From Clostridia bacterium (GTDB lineage Bacteria; Bacillota; Clostridia; Christensenellales; Borkfalkiaceae): DNA of 5,003 nucleotides. Location of the stretch: positions 1 through 5,003 of the forward strand of contig CAAGDF010000008.1 of assembly GCA_900768525.1 (NCBI GenBank), in the 5' to 3' direction. The notes beneath the pieces are model-generated. The model saw only the letters and a program-made list of their open reading frames with translations, had not been told where the DNA came from and ran no database searches. Below, in pieces: positions 1-5,003 of the stretch. Made by a program: the position numbers and the translations under genes. How positions within the stretch are numbered: the stretch's first letter is position 1; every line of letters starts with the position of its first letter.

Positions 1-1070
1 CAGCTGTATTATTCAACATCACAAGCAAAGAGCAGGTTATCGTAAACACATGGTATGGCGGAGAGATGAAAAAAGGACTGTTCTCTATGATGAATTACTT
101 CCTTCCACTGAAGGGCATCGCTGCTATGCACTGCTCAGCTAACACAGATAAGAATGGTGAGAACACAGCAATCTTCTTCGGACTTTCCGGAACAGGAAAA
201 ACAACTCTTTCCACAGACCCGAAACGTCTTCTGATCGGTGATGATGAGCACGGCTGGGACGATAACGGCGTATTCAACTTCGAGGGCGGCTGCTATGCAA
301 AAGTTATCAACCTCGATAAGGATTCCGAGCCCGATATTTACAACGCAATCAGACGTGACGCGCTTCTGGAAAACGTTACCCTCGATAAAGACGGCAAGAT
401 CGATTTCGCGGATAAGAGCGTAACCGAGAACACACGTGTGTCCTATCCGATTGACCATATCGAAAAGATTGTTCGCCCCGTTTCTTCCGCACCCGCTGCA
501 AAGAACGTAATCTTCCTTTCGGCTGATGCTTTCGGCGTACTGCCTCCTGTTTCCATTCTTACTCCGGAACAGACTCAGTACTACTTCCTCTCCGGTTTCA
601 CTGCTAAGCTCGCAGGTACCGAACGCGGAATAACCGAACCTACTCCCACTTTCTCGGCTTGCTTCGGTCAGGCGTTCCTCGAACTCCACCCCACCAAATA
701 TGCCGAAGAGTTGGTTAAGAAGATGAAGATGAGCGGTGCTAAGGCTTACCTCGTTAACACGGGTTGGAACGGAACCGGCAAACGTATATCCATTAAGGAT
801 ACCCGTGGTATCATCGACGCTATCTTAAGCGGCGCTATCAACGAAGCTCCCACCAAGACCATTCCTTACTTCAACTTTGAAGTACCCACCGAATTGCCCG
901 GCGTTAACCCCGCAATTCTCGACCCGCGCGACACTTACGCCGATGCAAGCGAATGGGAAAACAAGGCTAAAGACCTTGCAGGAAGATTCGTTAAGAACTT
1001 TGTTAAATACGAAACCAACGAACACGGCAAAGCTCTCGTTAAAGCCGGTCCTGTTACCGAAATTAAGTAA
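1..1070 (+). CDS. pckA: Phosphoenolpyruvate carboxykinase (ATP), 3' portion
   Basis: This is the C-terminal 355 residues of ATP-dependent PEP carboxykinase, a cytosolic enzyme that interconverts oxaloacetate + ATP and PEP + ADP + CO2. The reading frame is open from base 3 and runs through the ATG at 66, which lies inside the conserved WYGGEMKKG segment and is therefore not the start. By comparison with the 540-residue E. coli enzyme about 190 residues lie off the left edge. Counting the first visible codon as residue 1, the sequence shows the MHCSAN histidine (43), the P-loop GLSGTGKTTLSTD (60-72, Lys66/Thr67), the metal-binding GDDEHGWDD segment (79-87), NTRVSYP with the substrate-binding Arg145, the FLSGFTAKLAGTERG block and the NTGWNGTGKRISIKDTR block. 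All key catalytic residues in the visible part are intact, and the end matches the family C-terminus. In fermenting anaerobes the enzyme often runs in the carboxylating, ATP-forming direction; that is inference here. A strong terminator follows 41 bases after the stop, so pckA ends its transcript. Confidence 0.98.
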   Translation, partial: AVLFNITSKEQVIVNTWYGGEMKKGLFSMMNYFLPLKGIAAMHCSANTDKNGENTAIFFGLSGTGKTTLSTDPKRLLIGDDEHGWDDNGVFNFEGGCYAKVINLDKDSEPDIYNAIRRDALLENVTLDKDGKIDFADKSVTENTRVSYPIDHIEKIVRPVSSAPAAKNVIFLSADAFGVLPPVSILTPEQTQYYFLSGFTAKLAGTERGITEPTPTFSACFGQAFLELHPTKYAEELVKKMKMSGAKAYLVNTGWNGTGKRISIKDTRGIIDAILSGAINEAPTKTIPYFNFEVPTELPGVNPAILDPRDTYADASEWENKAKDLAGRFVKNFVKYETNEHGKALVKAGPVTEIK

Positions 1071-1111
1071 TTTCGCTTTTGGTTTTTAATAAAATAACTT
1101 GAATATAGACA

Positions 1112-1154
1112 CCGAACGATTACGGTTTTGCCGCAGTCGTTCGGGCTGTTTTTT
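1112..1154 (+). terminator. Intrinsic terminator of pckA
   Basis: CCGAACGA (1112-1119) pairs perfectly with TCGTTCGG (1137-1144). A small inner CGG/CCG stem (1123-1125 with 1131-1133) can also form within the loop. Four bases after the stem comes a run of six T (1149-1154). This is a canonical rho-independent terminator starting 41 bases after the pckA stop codon, on the same strand. It should separate pckA from the downstream MATE gene. Confidence 0.9.
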
Positions 1155-1159
1155 CTTAC

Positions 1160-1215
1160 GGCTTTTTCGTATACCCGCTGCTTTTGGCGACTTTTGGTTT
1201 TACGAAAAATCAGCC
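1160..1215. repeat. Inverted repeat in the pckA-MATE gap
   Basis: TTTTTCGTA (1163-1171) and TACGAAAAA (1201-1209) are perfect 9-base complements. Flanking GGC (1160-1162) and GCC (1213-1215) could add a few pairs across a TCA bulge, and ACC/GG inside could extend the stem. The right arm contains the A-tract of the dispersed repeat copy at 1205-1234, so the two features overlap. No T-run follows on either strand, so it is not a standard terminator. A 9-base inverted repeat with a loop of about 30 bases is expected roughly once by chance in 5 kb, so its role is unproven. Confidence 0.3.
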
Positions 1216-1234
1216 TATAGGTCGATTATCGGCA
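1205..1234 (+). repeat. Dispersed intergenic repeat, copy R1
   Basis: An A5 tract (1205-1209) is followed by the core CCTATAGGTCGATTATCG (1214-1231) and then GCA. The core consists of the perfect palindrome CCTATAGG joined by one T to the near-palindrome CGATTATCG. The same 17-18-base core recurs at 2716-2733 (opposite strand), 3891-3907 (one mismatch) and 3960-3976. This copy lies between two plus-strand genes, about 45 bases before the MATE start, so it could affect MATE expression. Function unknown. Confidence 0.8.
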
Positions 1235-1278
1235 CATTGGTGCGTTTAACGGACTATTCGGCATAAAATAATTATGAA

Positions 1279-2676
1279 ATGAAAGGTTTAAAAATCTCAT
1301 CAAAAACCCGTGAAATAGACATGACGCGCGGCAAACTGTTCCCAAACATTTTAAAGTTTGCCGTGCCGCTTATGGCAACGGGTGTATTGCAGCTTTTGTT
1401 CAGCACTGCGGACATGATAGTAGTCGGAACGTTTGTCGGGCAAACGGAGTTCTCGGCGGTCGGTTCTACGGCAAGTCTTGTTACGCTCATCGTTAACTTT
1501 TTTATCGGGTTGTCTATGGGGGCGGGTATAGCCATGTCCAACGCGTACGGTGCGAAGAACAGCGACGAGGGCTCGCGGATAATGCATACGTCCATACCGC
1601 TTGCGGTTATCTCGGGCGTGCTCGTTACCGTGTTGGGGTTACTGTTTTGTAAGCAAATGCTTGTGCTTATGGATACGCCCGATAATTGCATGCCGCACGC
1701 CGAAGAATATTTAAGCATTTATTTTTGCGGCGCGGTGTTCAACCTCGTGTACAATTTCGGCGCGGCTATACTTCGGGCAACGGGCGATACCGTTCGTCCG
1801 CTTATCTTTCTTGCAATCGCGGGCGTTTTAAACGTTATAGTCAACCTTGTTTCCGTGCTTGTTCTGGGTATGGGCGTTGCGGGCGTTGCATATGCTACTA
1901 TCGCTTCGCAAGCGATTTCGGCGGTGCTCGTTACCGTCGCGCTTGTTAAAAACAAAGGCTTCGTTCATCTCGAATTCAAAAAACTGCACATATATTTTAA
2001 AACGTTAAAGAAGATTTTGCGTTTAGGCGTGCCGTCGGGCTTGCAAAACTCGCTGTTCGCGCTTTCAAACGTAATAATTCAAAAGACGATAAACGGTTTC
2101 GGCGAAATCACCATAGCGGGCAATACAGCCGCGCGAGAACTCGAAGGTTTTATCTATACGATGATGAACGCGGTTGCCAACACTGCCGTTACGGCGGTAG
2201 GGCAAAACTACGGCGCGAACGATTTTAAAAGAATAAAAACGTCGGTTATTCAGTGCGTGTTCACAGCTGCGGGCGTGGGGATAATCGGCGGCGGCATTGT
2301 GCTTTTACTGCACAATTTCTTTATCGGGCTGTACACGCAAGATCCCGTTTCGCAAGAGGTTGCGTTCAACAGGTTATTGCTGTTTTTGGGTACATATTTC
2401 CTTTGCGGCATAATGGACGTATTGAATTGTTCGATGCGCGGAATAGGCAGTTCGGTATTGCCTATGGTAATTGTTTTAATAGGTACTTGCGTATTCAGAA
2501 TTATATGGGTATACCTTATTTTCCCGCTTAACCCGACTTATATGTTTATAATATGGTCGTATCCTATATCATGGGTAATGACCTCGACGGCGGGGCTTAT
2601 CGCATTTTGTATCGTATACAAGCGTAAAAAACGCGATATGCAGTTCGCTCCTGCCGAGGTAAGACAAACCGCCTAA
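1279..2676 (+). CDS. MATE-family multidrug/cation antiporter
   Basis: This 465-residue membrane protein belongs to the MATE (NorM/MepA/DinF-like) efflux family, which exports cationic drugs and metabolites using a Na+ or H+ gradient. Its length and two-times-six transmembrane layout fit the family. The N-terminus has the typical DMTRGKLFPNILKFAVPLM start of clostridial members, followed by a first helix ending in FSTADMIVVGTFVG (about 42-54) with the conserved Asp45. Other family hallmarks are GAGIAMSNAYGAKN (81-94), LRATGDTVRPLIF (165-177) at the end of the first half, the second-half entry LRLGVPSGLQNSLF (247-260), GQNYGAND (308-315) and MRGIGSSVLPM (386-396). A basic tail ends the protein in the cytoplasm. 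The ATG at 1279 has no clear Shine-Dalgarno sequence; ATG 1321 (MTRGK) is the alternative and would lose 14 poorly conserved residues. It appears monocistronic, with a terminator on each side. The substrate cannot be deduced. Confidence 0.93.
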   Translation: MKGLKISSKTREIDMTRGKLFPNILKFAVPLMATGVLQLLFSTADMIVVGTFVGQTEFSAVGSTASLVTLIVNFFIGLSMGAGIAMSNAYGAKNSDEGSRIMHTSIPLAVISGVLVTVLGLLFCKQMLVLMDTPDNCMPHAEEYLSIYFCGAVFNLVYNFGAAILRATGDTVRPLIFLAIAGVLNVIVNLVSVLVLGMGVAGVAYATIASQAISAVLVTVALVKNKGFVHLEFKKLHIYFKTLKKILRLGVPSGLQNSLFALSNVIIQKTINGFGEITIAGNTAARELEGFIYTMMNAVANTAVTAVGQNYGANDFKRIKTSVIQCVFTAAGVGIIGGGIVLLLHNFFIGLYTQDPVSQEVAFNRLLLFLGTYFLCGIMDVLNCSMRGIGSSVLPMVIVLIGTCVFRIIWVYLIFPLNPTYMFIIWSYPISWVMTSTAGLIAFCIVYKRKKRDMQFAPAEVRQTA

Positions 2677-2702
2677 TTGCAAATGATAAATCAATAACAA
2701 AA

Positions 2703-2743
2703 CCCGTCTAAGTGTCGATAATCGACCTATAGGCGGGCTTTTT
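2703..2743 (+). terminator. Intrinsic terminator of the MATE gene, probably bidirectional with hemW
   Basis: CCCGTCTA (2703-2710) pairs with TAGGCGGG (2730-2737), with one G-T wobble. After a 3x3 internal loop an inner stem GTCGA (2714-2718) / TCGAC (2722-2726) closes a TAA loop. CTTTTT follows directly (2738-2743). It begins 27 bases after the MATE stop. Read on the minus strand, the same hairpin is followed by TTTTGTTATTG and lies about 20 bases beyond the hemW stop, so it plausibly ends both convergent transcripts. The inner hairpin and half of the outer stem are a copy of the dispersed repeat. Confidence 0.85.
2713..2743 (-). repeat. Dispersed intergenic repeat, copy R2 (embedded in the terminator)
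   Basis: Read on the minus strand this is an A5 tract, then GCCCG, then CCTATAGGTCGATTATCG (2733 down to 2716), then ACA. The 18-base core is identical to copy R1. The change from GGC to GAC after the core extends the near-palindrome to GTCGATTATCGAC, giving a 5-bp inner stem instead of 3 bp in the RNA. It lies in the 87-base gap between the convergent MATE and hemW genes. Confidence 0.8.
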
Positions 2744-2763
2744 GTTTGGTTTGTATAGTTTTT

Positions 2764-3873
2764 TCAGCGTAAAAACGGCAGGATTATGTGGTTTTGAACG
2801 TAAAGATATTCGTCCTTTATGCGAACGCGGTCGGGTGTGATATCGAGGTATTCTCGCTGATCGTCGAGTTCGTTTTTGTACTCTTTTAAAAAGTCGGTTC
2901 CGAAAAGGCGGGTGTAGCGTTCCAAACGAATACCCTCGGTAGTGCGCAGCGCGAGCATGATAAATTCGGCTTTCCTGTCGTCGCCTTCGATTTGCTCGGA
3001 TGATATTTCGGCATATTTATCGTGCAACAAACAGTGAACGTATTCGTCTATGCTCGAGGTGTTCGTAAATCTCCTGTCGTCAATGCAGGACGAAGCTGCA
3101 ACCCCAAGCCCTATATATTCGCCGCGCCGCCAGTAGTTCAGGTTGTGGCGGGATTCGTAACCGGGTTTTGCAAAGTTAGAAACCTCGTAGCGGTAAAAGC
3201 CGTATTCTTTAAGCAGTCCGCACACGTAATCGTAAAGTTCGGCGGTTTCGTCCTCGCTCGGCAGTTCGCCGTTTAAGTAGGTAGTGAACATAGGAGTGCC
3301 TTCTTCGGGGGTGAGCGCGTAAACCGAAATATGGCTTGCGCCGCCGCGCACGGCAAGGTCAATTGTTCGTTTTACCTCGTCTTTTTGCTGATCTTTCAAG
3401 CCGATCATAACGTCCGCGCTGAAATTCCTGCCTTTAAGCAACTTGCAACAGTATTCAAAATCCTTTGAGGTATGTATACGGTTTAAACTTTCAAGGCGAC
3501 TGTCGTCCGCCGATTGCAGACCTAAGCTGTAACGGTTTATTCCCACCGCGTCGTACACCGCAAGTTTTTCGGGCGTAAGCGTGCCGGGGTTAATCTCTAT
3601 CGTTATTTCCGCACCGTCGGCAATGACAAAATTTTTGCGAATTTGGTTCATTATTGCGCCGATGAGTTTTGCGTCCACAAAAGATGGCGTGCCGCCGCCG
3701 AAATATACGGTATTGAATGTTTTGTCTTTAAGCTCTCTTGCGCGCGAACCTAACTCTTTAATAAGGCATGCAAAGTATCCTTCGGCTTTGCCTATCTCGG
3801 ACGGGTAAGACGCAAAATCGCAATAAGTGCATTTTTGTTTGCAAAACGGAATATGAACGTAAATTCCTGCCAT
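2764..3873 (-). CDS. hemW: Radical SAM heme chaperone HemW (coproporphyrinogen III oxidase-like)
   Basis: This 369-residue cytosolic protein is of the HemW family, a HemN-like radical SAM group shown in other bacteria to bind heme and hand it to target proteins, and often mis-annotated as oxygen-independent coproporphyrinogen III oxidase. It opens with MAGIYVHIPFCKQKCTYCDF: Cys11, Cys15 and Cys18 form the CxxxCxxC site for the 4Fe-4S cluster, followed by Phe20 as usual in HemW. Further hallmarks are GGGTPS (59-64), EINPGT (93-98), SLGLQS (116-121), YEVSNFA (229-235), RHNLNYW (242-248) and a C-terminal LALRTTEGI segment typical of the HemN_C domain. The ATG at 3873 is chosen because family members begin a few residues before YVHIPFC; the frame stays open up to a TTG at 3948, but that extension is translated repeat DNA. 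AGAGGA lies 13 bases before the ATG, which is a long spacing. Two usual motifs are altered (GLKDQ at 158-162 and GLGVAASS at 255-262). lepA lies upstream on the same strand, a common Bacillota pairing. Confidence 0.93.
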   Translation of the reverse strand: MAGIYVHIPFCKQKCTYCDFASYPSEIGKAEGYFACLIKELGSRARELKDKTFNTVYFGGGTPSFVDAKLIGAIMNQIRKNFVIADGAEITIEINPGTLTPEKLAVYDAVGINRYSLGLQSADDSRLESLNRIHTSKDFEYCCKLLKGRNFSADVMIGLKDQQKDEVKRTIDLAVRGGASHISVYALTPEEGTPMFTTYLNGELPSEDETAELYDYVCGLLKEYGFYRYEVSNFAKPGYESRHNLNYWRRGEYIGLGVAASSCIDDRRFTNTSSIDEYVHCLLHDKYAEISSEQIEGDDRKAEFIMLALRTTEGIRLERYTRLFGTDFLKEYKNELDDQREYLDITPDRVRIKDEYLYVQNHIILPFLR

Positions 3874-3880
3874 AATATAT

Positions 3881-3910
3881 AAAAGTTCCTCTATAAGTCG
3901 ATTATCGCCA
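3881..3910 (+). repeat. Dispersed intergenic repeat, copy R3 (over the hemW leader)
   Basis: AAAA then GTTCCT, then CTATAAGTCGATTATCG (3891-3907) and CCA. It differs from R1 by one base in the 17-base core (G to A), which breaks the CCTATAGG palindrome. It ends only a few bases upstream of the hemW start. Read on the hemW strand, its flank supplies AGAGGA, the best ribosome-binding candidate for hemW, and the core contains GATAAT, which resembles a -10 box, although no convincing -35 is seen. Confidence 0.75.
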
Positions 3911-3917
3911 CTTTCAT

Positions 3918-3947
3918 AAAAATCAAATAAAAGTCGAGTATTTTTCA
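3918..3947 (+). repeat. Possible degenerate repeat copy between R3 and R4
   Basis: AAAAATCA followed by AATAAAAGTCGAGTAT resembles copy R1, which has AAAAATCA followed by GCCTATAGGTCGATTAT, with one base deleted and several substitutions. Its GTCGA (3933-3937) sits 36 bases after that of R3 and 33 bases before that of R4. The stretch is A/T-rich, so the likeness could be coincidental. Confidence 0.3.
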
Positions 3948-3979
3948 AAAAAAGTCGGTCTATAGGTCGATTATCGGCA
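3947..3979 (+). repeat. Dispersed intergenic repeat, copy R4
   Basis: An A7 tract (3947-3953), then GTCGGT, then CTATAGGTCGATTATCG (3960-3976) and GCA. The 17-base core is identical to R1 and R2, and the following GCA matches R1. It lies in the gap downstream of lepA and upstream of hemW. On the lepA strand it reads as the core followed by ACCGAC and seven T, superficially like a terminator tail, but no stable stem precedes the T-run. Confidence 0.8.
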
Positions 3980-3989
3980 ATTTTTATTA

Positions 3990-4025
3990 AATGCGGCGAT
4001 TAAATCGTTATAAAACCGCCGCATT
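3990..4025 (-). other. GC-rich hairpin just after lepA
   Basis: AATGCGGCG (3990-3998) and CGCCGCATT (4017-4025) are perfect 9-base complements around an 18-base A/T-rich loop, starting 6 bases beyond the lepA stop codon on the minus strand. The stem is strong, but the bases after it in the lepA direction are TAATAAAAATTG rather than a T-run. It therefore is not a canonical intrinsic terminator. It could stabilise the lepA 3' end or act as a weak terminator or processing site between lepA and hemW. Confidence 0.6.
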
Positions 4026-4031
4026 ATAAAA

Positions 4032-5003
4032 TCAATCGTTTGACGAATCGATTTTAAGAATAGACATAAACGCTTCGGACGGAATTTCCACCGAACCGAG
4101 TTTACGCATTTTCTTTTTGCCTTCTTTTTGCTTTTCAAGAAGTTTTTTCTTTCTCGTAATATCGCCGCCGTAGCATTTTGCAAGAACGTCCTTGCGCAGT
4201 GCCTTAACCGTTTCGCGGGCGATTATTTTTCCGCCCACGGCTGCCTGAACGGGAATTTCAAACATCTGGCGCGGAATGACCTCTTTAAGTTTTTCGGCAA
4301 TGGCTCTGCCGCGCGCATACGCTTTGTCTTTATGCACGATTACGGACAGCGCGTCGCAAATTTCGCCGTTTAAATACATATCGAGTTTTACGAGTTCGCT
4401 TTGCTGATAACCGCTGAGTTCGTAGTCGAGCGAAGCATAACCGCGCGTGCGTGATTTCAAACTGTCGAAAAAGTCGAAGATTATCTCGTTAAGCGGCAGT
4501 TTGTAAAGCAGGCAAACGCGCTTTTCGTCGATATAATTCATTGTGATAAGCTCGCCGCGCTTTTCCACGCAAAGGTCCATAATCGCACCGATATAGTCGG
4601 GCGGGCTGTAAATGCTCGCCTTAATAATCGGTTCTTCGATATAGTCGATTTCCGAAGCGTCGGGGAGTTTCGTCGGGTTGTTTACTATAATCATCTGCCC
4701 GCCGGTCTTATAAACCCTGTAAGAAACGCCGGGGGTAGTGGTGATAATGTCAAGGTCGAACTCGCGCTCTATACGCTGCTGAACGATCTCCATATGCAAA
4801 AGCCCCAAAAAGCCGCAACGGAAACCGAACCCCAAAGCGATAGAGTTATCGGGTTCGAACGATAAAGCAGCGTCATTGAGTTTAAGTTTTAAAAGAGCCT
4901 CTTTCAGGTCGTTGAACTTCGAGCCGTCAAGCGGGTATACGCCCGAGAACACCACGGGCAAAGCCTTTTTATAACCGGGCAGCGGCTCGGGGGCGGGGTT
5001 GTC
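4032..5003 (-). CDS. lepA: Elongation factor 4 (LepA), C-terminal half
   Basis: These are the last 323 residues of LepA/EF4, a translational GTPase related to EF-G that acts on the ribosome (back-translocation and a role in 30S maturation have been reported). The frame is open to the right edge; the TTG at 4961 is internal, since the 14 codons before it read as family sequence (EPLPGYKKA). Counting from the first visible residue, LNDAALSFEPDNS (42-54) and ALGFGFRCGFLGLLHMEI (56-73) belong to domain III. An EF-G-like domain V follows, with IYSPPDYIGAIMDLCVEKRGE. The LepA-specific C-terminal domain is complete, with QMFEIPVQAA, ARETVKALRKDVLAKCYGGD, the basic TRKKKLLEKQKEGKKKM stretch (283-299) and SVEIPSEAFMSILKID. 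The GTPase domain and domain II, about 280 residues, lie beyond the window. hemW follows on the same strand after 158 bases, a wider gap than usual for this pair. Confidence 0.97.
   Translation of the reverse strand, partial: DNPAPEPLPGYKKALPVVFSGVYPLDGSKFNDLKEALLKLKLNDAALSFEPDNSIALGFGFRCGFLGLLHMEIVQQRIEREFDLDIITTTPGVSYRVYKTGGQMIIVNNPTKLPDASEIDYIEEPIIKASIYSPPDYIGAIMDLCVEKRGELITMNYIDEKRVCLLYKLPLNEIIFDFFDSLKSRTRGYASLDYELSGYQQSELVKLDMYLNGEICDALSVIVHKDKAYARGRAIAEKLKEVIPRQMFEIPVQAAVGGKIIARETVKALRKDVLAKCYGGDITRKKKLLEKQKEGKKKMRKLGSVEIPSEAFMSILKIDSSND

Noticed and set aside
66..68. ATG 66 as the start of pckA
   Set aside because: The frame is open upstream to the window edge and the preceding codons (VNTWYGGE) are conserved PEP carboxykinase sequence, so the gene is cut by the window rather than starting here.
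135..689. 184-codon open frame antisense to pckA
   Set aside because: It lies entirely within the well-supported pckA frame, shows no recognisable family features and no ribosome-binding site was evident. It is a shadow of pckA codon use.
1194..1221. Promoter upstream of the MATE gene (TTGGTT, 16 bases, TATAGG)
   Set aside because: Only three of six -35 and four of six -10 bases match the consensus, and the -10 would be part of the dispersed repeat. Too weak to list as a feature.
3874..3948. 25-residue N-terminal extension of hemW from TTG 3948
   Set aside because: HemW proteins begin just before YVHIPFC, and the extension is translated intergenic repeat DNA. ATG 3873 is preferred.
1205..3979. 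The dispersed repeats as a CRISPR array
   Set aside because: Copies are in different gaps and orientations, kilobases apart, with no regular unique spacers and no cas genes. The closest copies are only 69 bases apart with a low-complexity interval.
3947..3979. R4 read on the minus strand as an intrinsic terminator for lepA
   Set aside because: It has a run of seven T, but the bases before it form only a 3-bp stem around TAA with no stable GC-rich stem adjacent to the T-run.
4638..4655. ATATAGTCGATTTCCGA in lepA as a further repeat copy
   Set aside because: It shares only scattered bases with the core and lies in conserved coding sequence, so chance similarity is the simplest explanation.

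Overview
The window looks like ordinary chromosomal DNA from a member of the Bacillota, most likely an uncultured Clostridia-type anaerobe of moderate G+C content. This is inferred from the lepA-hemW gene order, which is typical of Bacillota, from the clostridial-style MATE transporter and HemW sequences, and from an ATP-type PEP carboxykinase. No species can be assigned. There is no sign of phage, plasmid, insertion sequence, CRISPR array, tRNA or rRNA.

Layout, left to right. (1) Bases 1-1070 (+) hold the C-terminal two thirds of pckA, which enters from the left edge and ends at a strong intrinsic terminator (1112-1154). (2) Bases 1071-1278 are a gap with that terminator, three CTTTTGG words, an inverted repeat and the first copy of a short dispersed repeat. 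(3) Bases 1279-2676 (+) are a complete MATE-family multidrug/cation antiporter. (4) Bases 2677-2763 are a convergent gap with a hairpin terminator, probably bidirectional, partly built from the second repeat copy. (5) Bases 2764-3873 (-) are hemW, the radical-SAM heme chaperone-like protein. (6) Bases 3874-4031 are a gap with two clear copies and one doubtful copy of the dispersed repeat, plus a GC-rich hairpin. (7) Bases 4032-5003 (-) are the C-terminal half of lepA (elongation factor 4), running off the right edge.

The genes do not form one pathway. pckA is central carbon metabolism, the MATE gene is a stand-alone transporter, and lepA-hemW is a conserved Bacillota pair that in many relatives continues into hrcA-grpE-dnaK-dnaJ. 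Here that continuation is absent and hemW instead converges on the MATE gene.

The most notable signal is not a gene. A motif of about 17-20 bp, CTATAGGTCGATTATCG with small variations, occurs four times in about 2.8 kb. All four copies are intergenic, and each has an A-tract on the CTATAG side (a T-tract in the opposite reading). It is made of two adjacent near-palindromes (CCTATAGG and CGATTATCG). It is a candidate lineage-specific interspersed repeat or protein-binding site, with one copy used in a terminator and one lying over the hemW leader. I see no evidence for a larger undescribed system in this window.
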